DNA from: Coniferiporia sulphurascens
Taxonomy: Eukaryota > Basidiomycota > Agaricomycetes > Hymenochaetales > Hymenochaetaceae
Reading direction: 5' to 3'
DNA: 64,000 nt
Assembly: GCA_002794785.1 (NCBI GenBank)
Contig: NBBA01000006.1
Location: 2,046,001 to 2,110,000 of the forward strand
Of this stretch, positions 54,554 to 64,000 are shown piece after piece (the first letter of the stretch is position 1; the number at the start of each line of letters is the position of its first letter). A model generated the notes under the pieces. It ran no database searches and was not told the origin of the DNA. It worked only from the letters and a program-made list of their open reading frames with translations. The position numbers and the translations under genes are program-made.

Positions 54554-55288
54554 ATGTCGCATGCGAATTCCCCAGGCGCTGTCCTCAGAGTTGGCGTACT
54601 TTTCGTCGGCCCAGAAATTCAGCTCCTCGACATGGCCGCTGTCGACCTCTTCGGAATGTGCACTCCTACGTATCTCAAGTATAGCCAGCAACCTAGCGAG
54701 CTGATCGCAAAATCTCAAGATTTTGAAATCATTTATATCGCGGAGGGAGGCGCGGGGACACATGCCCGAATGACAAGTGGGGCTAAGGTTCTGGTAACCG
54801 TAAGTCAAAAATTTCGGGCGGATAGTAAAGAGCATTGCTTACCATCTACAATACTCGTTCAGCACTCGTTCAAGGATTCGGGAAAGCTAGATTATCTCAT
54901 CGTTCCAGGATCAATGAGCCTGACGTACCAACCTACACCCGCCGAGCTGGACTTTATCCGCACGAAGTTTAGCGAAGTGCGCGTCCTCATGCCTATATGC
55001 ACCGGTGTCTTTCCGATTGCGTACTCTGGCGTATTGAAAGGCCGGCACGCTACCGGGCCGCGGATGCTACTTCCTCTTTTGAAGAAGGTCGCGCCCGACG
55101 TGCAGTGGACAGAGAAACGTTGGGAGGTGGACGTAGAGGAGAAGGTTTGGTCGAGCGGTATAGTGTCAAATGGGCTAGATGCAGTTGCGGCGTACATCAG
55201 GAAAACGTTCGCTCCGGAGCTCGCAGATTTTGTCTACTCCACAGCAGATGTCGGAGAGAGGGGACAATTATACGAGGATCGATTGTAA
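54554..55288 (+). CDS. DJ-1/PfpI-family protein
   Basis: A cytosolic member of the class-I glutamine amidotransferase-like fold, related to isonitrile hydratase/PfpI-type proteins. Exons 54554-54799 and 54863-55288 flank a 63-nt GTAAGT..CAG intron that is open and divisible by three; removing it gives 223 residues and restores VLVTHSFKDSGKLDYLIVPG. The start is the ATG of MSHANSPGAVLRVGVLFVG. Family segments are LLDMAAVDLFGM, DYLIVPGSM, and the nucleophile elbow LMPICTGVFPIAYSGVLKGR (Cys), followed by RHAT; C-terminal SSGIVSNGLDAVAAYI. The catalytic-type Cys is present. The reaction and substrate cannot be told. Confidence 0.85.
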   Translation: MSHANSPGAVLRVGVLFVGPEIQLLDMAAVDLFGMCTPTYLKYSQQPSELIAKSQDFEIIYIAEGGAGTHARMTSGAKVLVTVSQKFRADSKEHCLPSTILVQHSFKDSGKLDYLIVPGSMSLTYQPTPAELDFIRTKFSEVRVLMPICTGVFPIAYSGVLKGRHATGPRMLLPLLKKVAPDVQWTEKRWEVDVEEKVWSSGIVSNGLDAVAAYIRKTFAPELADFVYSTADVGERGQLYEDRL

Positions 55289-56115
55289 AGTGCACAGTAG
55301 TCGGTATCCGAGTACGGCCGCTATTCTGGTATCGGCGTATCGTGGAAACACTGCTCTGACAATATTAATGTTATACACTGGCTTTCATATAAGCTTATAT
55401 CAAAAGCCATGCACTTTTTTCAATGCCGGATACATGAGCCTAAAGTTAAAGTAGAAGAAAACATTGTTTAACATTGTCGTGGCGACTCTTGCGAGCAACT
55501 AGACAGTATTCTTGAAACTATTCCGGCTTAAATTTGATCTCTGCTCAAACAAGCGACCCACTCTACTGAACATGCACCTCGCTCAGCGTTCCCAGAATTT
55601 CGTGTGAACGATAAAAGTCTTATTAAAAGCAAGGGACAACCTTGATCCTGTAATCTTTGTACTCAAATATAACAATACTACAGAAGGCCCCTTTACATTA
55701 AGCACGCGGAAATGAAAAATAAGAAAAGGAGAAGTGCCGAGCAAGTGCCTAAAACGGAAGAACATGGTAATCGGTCCAAGCAAACACGGGAGGGGAGAGA
55801 AGGTATCGGAAAAAGAGGATATTAAACATCCCCTATTTGCAAAAAGGACTCCAATAGAGGGACGGACGGTTGTTAGTATGATTTCCGCATGGGTATTTGC
55901 TGGATGCAGCGAGATATGCCGCAAGACCAACACGCAAAGCAGGATGAAAGTCATAAAAGACTATGGCCAGTGGACGGGATAAGGTGGCTCACCAGACCAG
56001 ATGGGGCGCAACAGTACTGAACAATCCAAAAAATGCATAGGACGAGAGAGTGGTGACCAAGAAGGAAAGGAGGGGGGAATCATGACTCAACACATTCAAA
56101 CTAATCCGCAATAAT
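55289..56115. other. Convergent intergenic space
   Basis: Holds the 3' flanks of the DJ-1-like and Msb1/Mug8 genes. Nothing else recognised. Confidence 0.45.
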
Positions 56116-59100
56116 TTAATCGTCCTCCTCTTCGCCCTCCTCCAAGACGTTGTGCAGAGGTGCGCCATGCACATAACGCATCGGGCTTGCGCGACCCAGC
56201 TCCCCCACGACGAACGGCACTGGTGACTGGTCTAGTTGATCACCACCGATGTCTTCTGGCTCGAACCCGGACCCGGGTTCGGGCTCGGGCATGTAGCCAT
56301 GGGGAACAGCAGGAGTTGGAACAGCTAGTTCGCTCTCCTTTGAGAGCGACTGTGTACGTACAGGCAGGCGCGATGCCTTTGGTGGGAACTGTAATGGGGG
56401 AGTACTCGAAACTACAGAAGGATTGGGTATAGTATCAAGATCGCGGACAGAAGCGTCGGGGCCTCCTGCTGATCGCTCGCGTTCACGGTACATCTCAATA
56501 AGCTGCGCAGTCTTGCTAACTTGCGGAGGTGAGCCGATGTTGAGGTTCGATGGGAGCGTTATAGACTCTATTCGAGCGTGGTCGAATGTATGATATGCAG
56601 GGCTGGTGTCGGAATCAATGAATGCAGGCACTTCAATGTCGCCGTCTGCCTGACGTTCACCATCTATCGACGTAGGCTCGAAATCGCCATCACTGTACAT
56701 AGAATTTTCATACGCAGATGCACTGGAGACGCTGACGTCAGGGCGTGGTTTGTTGTCTTGCACGTTCACCGTTGAAGATGACGTGTCAACCGGGCGCCGA
56801 TCGGGATGCAAATCGAAATAACCCAGGCGCCTCTTTACCGGTCCGACAGATGTTTCCTCTTCTTCCTTTGAGGAATGTGACTTCTCGTATTTGTTCCCGT
56901 TCCCATTTCCGTTCCCGTTCCCATTCTCAAACCCATGAAGCGCCGGCTCACGGGGCTCAACCTGTCTATTGAGCTCTTGACGGATTGCCCACTCTCCCGC
57001 GTCATCGCCTTCGTCGTCTGTCGGCACATGGCGAGAAACTGCTGCAAGAGCCTGTGCGACCTCCTTACTCGCGAATTCCGGATCAGAGCGTTTAGTGTCG
57101 TTCCCACCAGGACTCTGCTTCGCGGCGACTGTGTCAGCACCTATGCTTGAAATTTTCGTCGCCGAAGCGCGAGGTCGAAGCTCGGCGTCTTGGTCTGCCA
57201 TGCGCTTCCCTCCCCCTGCGACAAGAATATCCACCCACGCGTCGTCTTTGCTCATGCGTCTTTCTCTCATCGCTGCCTTACTATTTGCGCCTGCGCCTGA
57301 CGAACCCGACGCTTTGCCGCCATTGGCGCCTTCGGCACTGCTTCTGTTGCTATTGTTGAGTTCCTCGTCGCTGTAACTCGCAAGGCGCGTGTCGAAGTCG
57401 ATGGTGTCGTATTCGGATGGAATGATACCTTGGCGAGACTCCCTTCCAACGGGGAATCGAAAGCGCGCCTTCCTGATTGATGCCGCTGAGAATGGAGACG
57501 AAGTCCGGCCAAGAATGGGAGATTCGGAAGACTTGGAAGGAAGCGGCGGAGGTTGAGTGGGCGATGTTGCTGCGGGACTTGCCGGGAGGTTGGAAGAAGA
57601 TGCTCCAGCAGGGTACAGTGGGCTTGGGAACGACCGTTTTGAAAGCGAATCATTCTGCACTGGAGTCTGCACTCTAAGACGCTCCCCGCCCGGACTCGCT
57701 GTGGCATCCAGTGTGAGCACCTTTGTCGGTACACTACCACCAGCCAATATTCGCTCGAACTCCGCCTCACGTGTGGATGTGGATGGACCACGTGGGACAG
57801 CACCGATTACGTAAGGCTTACCATTGAGGGTTGGTGCAGGTCGCCACTGTTTCTGGGTTTTCTTTGATGATGATAACAGAGCCGCTAGGCCAGGAATGCG
57901 CCGTCCTGACTTCGGATTCTGGCTTAGAAGAGCAGCCCGATACTCATCGGGAACGAACTCCTCGAAAAGAAGCAAGGTAGTGGATGCGCGTGGGTCCTGG
58001 GGAGCGTTAGGGTCTGTACTCGTGCTAAGTGATAGCGAGGGCGCGGCCGAGGCTGCCGCTGCCTCTGCGCGGCTAGTGGGTAAAGATCTGAACTCAACCT
58101 ACCAAAAGAAAGTCAAATTAGCTTAACTTTAAAATCGGAGAAAAAAAAAACCTGAAAAAACGCACTAGTGCCCAATTACATTCTCTGAATGTCGTCTCCG
58201 CCCTGTCCATCCATCCGCCACCGTACAACAAGTCACAGAATAAATCCAGGAATCCTTCTTCAACTACAACTTCTCGACCGTCCAAGACAGGCGCGGTATC
58301 CCAGCCGAACGCAGGTAGCGCCTTCTGAACGTTCTTCTTCAGCTTGCGGTGAATGTCCTTCTCCTGCTCGGGCCAGGTCTGAATAGTCTGAGCGAGTGGT
58401 TGCGCAAACTGGAGCGTCTGAGTAAGCGTAGCATCGCTCCTGCTAAAGCCGGCCGCACTAAAGTCCGCCCACGTAAGTGTTGCGCGCTTTGCGGAGCGCT
58501 GAGATCGTGCGGTTTCGTTGAGGTCAAATTGTAGGGCAGCAGGAGCAGCATTCCCTTCTCCGAAGCCGAAGAACGAAAATTCACCCCATTTCATATCGGT
58601 CAGTGAGCGGAACCTGGCCTCTTCGGCTGGATCTTCAAAGAGAGACGACTTCGTGCTTGCTGTCGAACTCGCAGTTGAAAGAGATGGCGTAGAAAATGAA
58701 GATGAGGCGACCGAGGAGACGACCGAAGACGTGTTCGGGTGTATGCCAGGTAGAAGATCGAGTTTTTTGCGGAACGTGTCAGAATATCGCGGCTCCATTC
58801 TGTCACCGCCCTTGTTCTTTTCGGGTGCGATACGGTTCCATTCCTTCGTGCTACGCATCGCTGCGCCCTCCGGTCCACGAGCCCAACCCGCGCATGTTCG
58901 GACGAGATCGGCGGTGTACATGCGGACATTGCGACGCACACTGGCAACACGGCGAGTCTTGGCTCCGTGGCGCGGACGTTCAAAGGAGTCGAAAGGTGCA
59001 AGTGTTGCTGGGTATCCTTGCACCCAGCTTAGCAGGCGGCGAGGCGGAGGTGCGCTAGGTGCAGTCTGAGCGACCTGAGAGCGAACGTAAGCTAGAAGGA

Positions 59101-60070
59101 TGTGCTCGCCAGCGTGTGCGGCGTGCAGATATGCTGAGTATGCTTCGTGAAAATTTGTCGTGGCGAGTCCGAAAAGCAAGGGACCAAAGAGCGAAGCGAT
59201 CTTCGGCGGCGTGAGGCCGGAAGACGTTGAATTGGCAAGTAGTCGCGCAAGAAAAGAGTGAAGGGTGAGGATAAGGCTGCGCAGAGGCGGAGCTAATAGG
59301 TCGACGAATGATGAGAACTCCGTCTTGCTAAAGTTATTCGCGTGCTCAACGCGTCGCCAATGGAGATACGTTTCCCAAGGAATTAGCCCCCGCTGTCCGA
59401 CGCCAGAGACAACCCGCACAGGCCGTGAAAGACCCCATCGCAAAAGAGCACCAAGCGCATGTGGGCCGGCGAACCTCGCTTCGTCGGCAAAATCGGGCGC
59501 ATGTAGAAAGGCGTCGATCAATCTGCGCACTGAGTTGGTTGACAGGTCGAGGGCAGTATTGGAAAACAGAAAAGGAGTGGTCAGGCCTGCCCTCCGTCAG
59601 ACTGTCAGCTACGCCCATTGACAATGTGCAATTGTCGGCCACTTACCACGCTGCGTCAGTTCTCTGGTAACGATCTCAACAAGTCGTTGGGTAGCTTCCA
59701 GAGAGAGAATAACATGGGCCTCGTGCGACAGACAACCATACTCCTGCCGCTCTTCCGGCGGCGCTGGAGGTGCAAGGCTTGTCGGGAGGAAGCCATCCTC
59801 GAATTCCGGTTCCTGCTCAAGCTCGGCGAGGCTCGCGGCGCTTGCGTTGGTGACGCGACGTTTATCGGCTGTAGTCTGTACACGTCTATCGTAGTCCTTG
59901 GAGGGCGTCGGCGGGGCGCCGCCACCGCTACGACTGTTAACGCGGCCGAACTCGTCTATAAAGGCACCCGCGGCGCCGTCGCTGGGAAGAGCGGGCGCGT
60001 TGGGAGCGAGCGACGGCTTGGGGAGGTTCTTGGTTGAGGTCGTCCGGGCACGGGTGAAGATGCTCGGCAT
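56116..60070 (-). CDS. Msb1/Mug8-domain protein (cell polarity / meiosis-related)
   Basis: The Msb1/Mug8 (DUF1708) family has a RhoGAP-like fold and is linked to polarised growth and Rho/Cdc42 signalling in yeasts. Three exons (60070-59647, 59586-58166, 58098-56116) with introns of 60 and 67 nt sum to exactly 1,276 codons. Start MPSIFTRARTTSTKNLPKP. The conserved domain (about residues 40-560) includes YGCLSHEAHVILSLEATQRL, ELTQRGLTTPFLFSNTALDL, LGALLRWGLSRPVRVV, GLIPWETYLHWRRVEH, YGGGWMDRAETTFRECNWAL and LLLFEEFVPDEYRAALLSQN. The remaining ~650 residues are disordered, Ser/Pro-rich, with a short Asn/Gly repeat (GNGNGNGNGN) and an acidic EEGEEEDD end. Probably a cortical scaffold at growth sites; inferred from the family. 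Confidence 0.88.
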
Positions 60071-62841
60071 GTACGTTAATGAAACGAGATGAGCGGGAGA
60101 GGCGGCAACGGCAAGACGACAACAGCGAGGAGGATAAAAGCAATTTAAATTCGTCTTTTCCCTGCAAATAGCAATATCGGTATATAGTTCCCATCTCAAC
60201 GTCTTCCTTTTAAGGAATGTTACTCTCACGGTAGCCCGCGTGGCGTCTGCGGGCGCACTACGGCATCAGAATAGACTCTTGTTAGTTGCGTACTCGAGTG
60301 CCCAAGTCGTAGACCTTGCGAGTGTTTAGCTTGCAATGGGATTAAGGTGGTAGGTGTAGCGGGGACGAAGGATCCGGGATGAACGCAGAGTCTCGCTTCG
60401 TCATGAAAACATCCCCGAGCTACTTGATGTGGGACAGAATCCCGTCGTATTTCGACCGAGTTGCCAGGGGCCCGCCGGGAGTCGACGAGCAATGTCTTGG
60501 ATGATATCCTCAATAATTTCCTACTACTCCACAAGCGGCCGCGTAGAATCACAATATGCCCTCAGGTCAGGTCTTTCTAGTCCCGACCCTAGCCCGGTTC
60601 AGTGTTCTGAGGTCTGCTTACCACGTAACTCCTACTAGAACAGCGGTCAAAAGTGGAGAAACATCCAGCTAGGCGCTTGTGTGAAATGGCGCAATGACTT
60701 CTTCTGTCTGCTCAAGGAACAGCATTGGTCTGCCCGTCTTGCGCAAGCGTTTCCAGCAACCGGAAAGGAATCCGAGGCCAGGACGACTGCACTCAGAGTA
60801 CAAGTCTAAGAACGTCGTTGTTGTTGCACACAAATGGATATTCGATAACAAACGCTCCGAGGACTAGCGCAACTCGACAAGGGCCTTGAAGCTCGCGCAA
60901 GTCGTTTATAAGTTGCTTAGGGCCGGCAGAACTGGGTCCAGGGCAGCCGAGTATAACTCGAACGCCACTATTAATTTCTTTTTTCACCATGCGTGATCAG
61001 AGACTTGGTGCATCTCGGGTGGGAGCAAAGTGGGCGGTAGAGGTGAGTACGCAATATTGGTTATAAGAGAAAGAGACTTACGCGTAGAGATGCTGGTGGT
61101 GCCATAAAGGGATTTTGTATGCTTCACTGATAAAAGAAATAATAGATTACTCGTAACTTGTGCTACCTCGTGGCGACTCTACAATGCCGACAAGCAAGAA
61201 AACACACCTAGAGTTCAGCTCGACATCCTACCCTTTTTGGGGAAGCTGGAAGTATAAAACAAAGTTGGCCTTCCAGTGGAAGGCCAACTTTGTTTTATAC
61301 TCAGTTGTGGCGTCCGCTATCGTTTTGTTCATTGTATCCAGGAGCAGATATCCGACTTGTCTGCACGGTTACTGTGGTTAGCAACTGTGCTTACTCGTAT
61401 CCGTCTTTAAGATATACAACCTTGACTACTCGGTGTATCTCTGGGCTGCGACTTGCGACTCATGCGAAGTTCCTCCCCGCCATCTCCCGCCTTCCAGTCC
61501 CTTATGCGGAACCAAGTTATTTTCTCTTATCGTATGTATTGAAGCCTTTCTAATAGACTTGAAGAACTTCAGGAACACGCCAGTGTGCGCTCCTCATAGA
61601 TGGGCTCACTTCTATCCGTCGTTGACGGTGGTAAGCCCGTGGATGATACGTCTTCAAATCGAATCACAACGAGACCCTGAATTTGAATGAGTTATTACCG
61701 CACTTTTCATGGAGCAATTCATTTGCTTCGCTGAATATCGCGCCAAAGGGTGGCCACGCCCACATTTAATTGTGTGAGTGTTAGTTGTTAATACCACCTC
61801 GGGATTTCCCTTTTCCGGTGAGTTCTTACTTCTCCGCGCCGGCGCTGTGATCATCAATTTCTGGCTTGGCACGAATCATGCACTCCACGCTAAAATTGAG
61901 GCCGATCTGATTTTGCTAAGGCAATAAACAAGATCGTCGGGATTTCAACAATATTGAAGCTCAGAACACCGGCTACGGAGCGCAGCGCGTGCCTGGTGAC
62001 AACACTGCCTCGTCAAGAGCTTCGGTTGATTGTGGTGGACGAAATGCCATTTAAGCGGCTGAAAATGCGACAAGCGCGCGGGAGACGAATCCTACACGAG
62101 GTATGGGTAAATATGTGCTGGTCATCACGAAGAGAGTTTTCGCGTTAAATTGGACATAAGTTGAGCATAACCATTCCGTCTCTCATGTTCATTAAAAAAA
62201 AGCAGTACATGTACTTTCTCGTGTATGCGCATATTATGTTATATACAGTACACAGTGCGTGCCCTCTCAATTGTGCCTACCATTCTCGCATGTTCAAACC
62301 CCATAATCAGGATCTTGTGCGCTCATCTAACCCACTCCTGTAAGGTTCGTTCTTTACCGTCACAATACCGCTTACATGTGTATCAGAATTTTGCGCAATT
62401 AATCCCTGTTTTTCATAATTCATATCGGTACAGGAGCGGTGAAGTTAATCCGTGATATATCAAGTGCCCGAAGACATCAAAAGCATGTATTTAGGCGCGT
62501 ATACAATCCATTGCGTCTGACGGCCAGCTGTGCCTCCTACAAATAACACTCTGATAGACGCTGGCTGATGATGGTGCTAACGTCCCGCCTTTGATAACTA
62601 CACATTTTCTGATACACCAATTTCCCCGAATTGCCCTGATATACAGTACGAATGATTGTATTATCATCGTTTCGCGATGCTAAGCGGAGTCTCAAGTTTC
62701 AAATCGATCACGACCATTCTGCAGGCTCGTAAATTTAAATATATCGCATGCCGCTGTATAAGAGCTTGTGCTAAAGGACTGAATATCTTCATAGGGACCC
62801 CCCATTCTCCCTTACTCCACTACCCAAATCGAAAAACCGCT
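60071..62841. other. 2.8-kb intergenic region with one palindrome
   Basis: No supported gene. Open frames up to about 100 codons occur but lack motifs. The main feature is the perfect palindrome at 61251-61301. The right end is the promoter of the small GPI protein, with a TATAAG near 62757. Confidence 0.4.
61251..61301. repeat. Perfect 51-bp palindrome (25-bp arms, 1-bp centre)
   Basis: The left arm 61251-61275 (AGTATAAAACAAAGTTGG then CCTTCCA) is exactly the reverse complement of the right arm 61277-61301, with a single G between. Either strand could fold into a near-loopless hairpin or the duplex into a cruciform. No flanking coding sequence uses it as a terminator. It may be the footprint of a foldback element or a templated end-joining event. 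Confidence 0.95.
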
Positions 62842-63552
62842 ATGTTCAATTACAAGTTGCCTGTGTTGGTACTTCTGGGGCTCGCCCTTGCCAAAGGTAC
62901 GCCTTACTTACTCGTGATCATTCTCGTGTATATCTCATGACAGCCGTGCTCTGGTCGCGTTGATATCGTAAGGGGGCCATGCTCAGACGAACGTCAGCAT
63001 CGCCTTGGGCGGATTCGACGCAAGTGATACCGCCGGGTTGAATCTTTCGGGCGAGATCATTGGAACGGGATCGGACGGGACGACCTACGTTGTCTCTGCA
63101 TCAGGCACTGACACCGGCGATATTCCATTTACCAGTGAGTACCTTTAGCACGTTCAGCAATTGACTTTCGATTAGGTGGATTTTCTGACCTTTTATTGTA
63201 TGTAGTGACTGTCGTGCAAGACGCAACGCACGTCTCTGAAGTACTTTCACTCGGTTCGGGCCTTGGCGAAAATGCCGAGTGTACATACAATGCACAAGGA
63301 GTTGGTGCTTGCACTTTGGTAATTGAGGGAGCGGGAACTGGAACAGAAAGCTCGGTACCGGAGACCACAGTGGTCACGAGCACAACAATTCCTATGGTCG
63401 CAGTTCCGGTCACGACGGCCCCCACGCCGACACCTAGTACTCAAGGTCAAAAGAGCGGCTCATCCGCAAATAATATCCTAAATGCTGCAACAATAGGCCT
63501 TGCGGTCGCCCTACCGGCCGCGTGCATGGCCTTCTTTCGCGTTGTGATTTAG
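62842..63552 (+). CDS. Small secreted, probably GPI-anchored cell-surface protein
   Basis: Function unknown. Exons 62842-62896, 62973-63134 and 63206-63552 (introns of 76 and 71 nt) give 187 residues. An N-terminal signal peptide (MFNYKLPVLVLLGLALAKGG, cleavage probably after HA) precedes TNVSIALGGFDASDTAGLNL and a beta-rich domain with GTTYVVSASGTDTGDIPFT and two Cys (AECTYNAQGVGACTLVIEG). A Ser/Thr/Pro-rich stalk (VTTAPTPTPSTQGQKSGSS) follows, then a C-terminal hydrophobic tail with small residues before it (SSANN, then ILNAATIGLAVALPAACMAF), the layout of a GPI-anchor signal. This matches a common agaricomycete class of GPI-linked wall proteins, none with a known role. Frame complete. Confidence 0.75.
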
Positions 63553-64000
63553 TTTTTAGTCTTAGGCAGTTGTGAAATGATGCTTGCGGCAGCTTGCCTG
63601 CTTTTCGAGTGCAAGATCGACCTTCCCTCCTGATATGAATTGATGACGTAATCATGTTGTAATACGGTACAGCCCTGGGTATCTTTTGCGGGCTTTTGTA
63701 GTGTAAGATGATTTATGGGTATGACTTGGCCCTTGGGTAAATTGTAACAAACTCGTATAAAATTGAATGGGCTATCCAGTGATATGAGACATACATACTG
63801 TTGCACTTACGATATGCCATAAAATGGCGTAGTTGCCAGTGTTCCGTGATGGTCGTCTCTCCCGGGTTTCAAAAACGGCAAAATGACTCATAAGTACATG
63901 TCGGGTTCTCCTCACAATAAAACCCTGGAGTGCATACAGCTAATGTCGTGTAACCATTCTAACTCACTAGTTGAGTTTCGTAATAGGCACCTCGTACACT
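63553..64000. other. 3' flank, no gene seen
   Basis: Downstream region of the GPI-type gene to the window edge. Nothing recognised. Confidence 0.4.

Noticed and set aside
1..64000. CRISPR arrays, bacterial-type operons, riboswitches and rRNA genes
   Set aside because: None seen; the window is eukaryotic with intron-containing genes.

Overview
This window is nuclear DNA of a filamentous basidiomycete, most likely a wood- or litter-degrading agaricomycete. The evidence is many short (37-76 nt) spliceosomal introns, a fungal cellulose-binding module on a GH5 cellulase, a nuclear tRNA-Phe with an intron, a QDE-1-type RNA-dependent RNA polymerase, TKL-like kinases, and fungus-specific families such as Msb1/Mug8. 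There are no bacterial operons or CRISPR arrays. Gene models were built by hand from splice signals, reading-frame closure and conserved family motifs.

Left third (1-23,000). A roughly 5 kb unit holds two related, tail-to-tail genes that I call A and B. Both encode disordered, very basic, probably nuclear proteins of unknown function. The unit occurs as Block I (1-~4,980, order B> <A), again in opposite orientation as Block II (~14,480-20,105, order A> <B), and as a truncated Block III (~20,270-22,930, broken A). A1 and A2 look intact, B1 runs off the left edge, B2 is frameshifted and A3 is multiply broken. The single-copy stretch between Blocks I and II holds two identical tRNA-Phe(GAA) genes in opposite orientation around a Met/Gly-repeat protein, a dead GH5 mannanase-like gene with three nonsense codons, and the catalytic half of an RNA-dependent RNA polymerase whose N-terminal part I could not find.

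Middle (23,900-46,000). An MFS transporter, a TKL-like kinase and an F-box protein have undergone a head-to-tail segmental duplication of about 4.4 kb. The result is two kinase paralogues separated by a chimeric scar, an F-box 3' end fused to an MFS 3' end. The scar was later hit by two copies of a short non-autonomous element. Next come a divergently transcribed mitochondrial-carrier-like gene, a mitochondrial cyclophilin with a 13-nt microexon, and a second tandem duplication (two copies of an unknown 250-residue protein). There a 164-bp copy of the same short element has an identical 7-bp target-site duplication, and the paralogous repeat preserves the empty site.

Right third (46,600-64,000) is mostly ordinary single-copy sequence: an amidase, a secreted GH5 endoglucanase with CBM1, the splicing factor BUD13, a DJ-1/PfpI protein, a large Msb1/Mug8-domain protein, a perfect 51-bp palindrome, and a small GPI-anchored cell-surface protein. 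Extracellular carbohydrate degradation (two GH5 genes, one dead) and cell-surface/polarity functions are represented, but the genes do not form an obvious pathway cluster. The most unusual content is the inverted A/B gene-pair blocks and the small element with an internally inverted segment.
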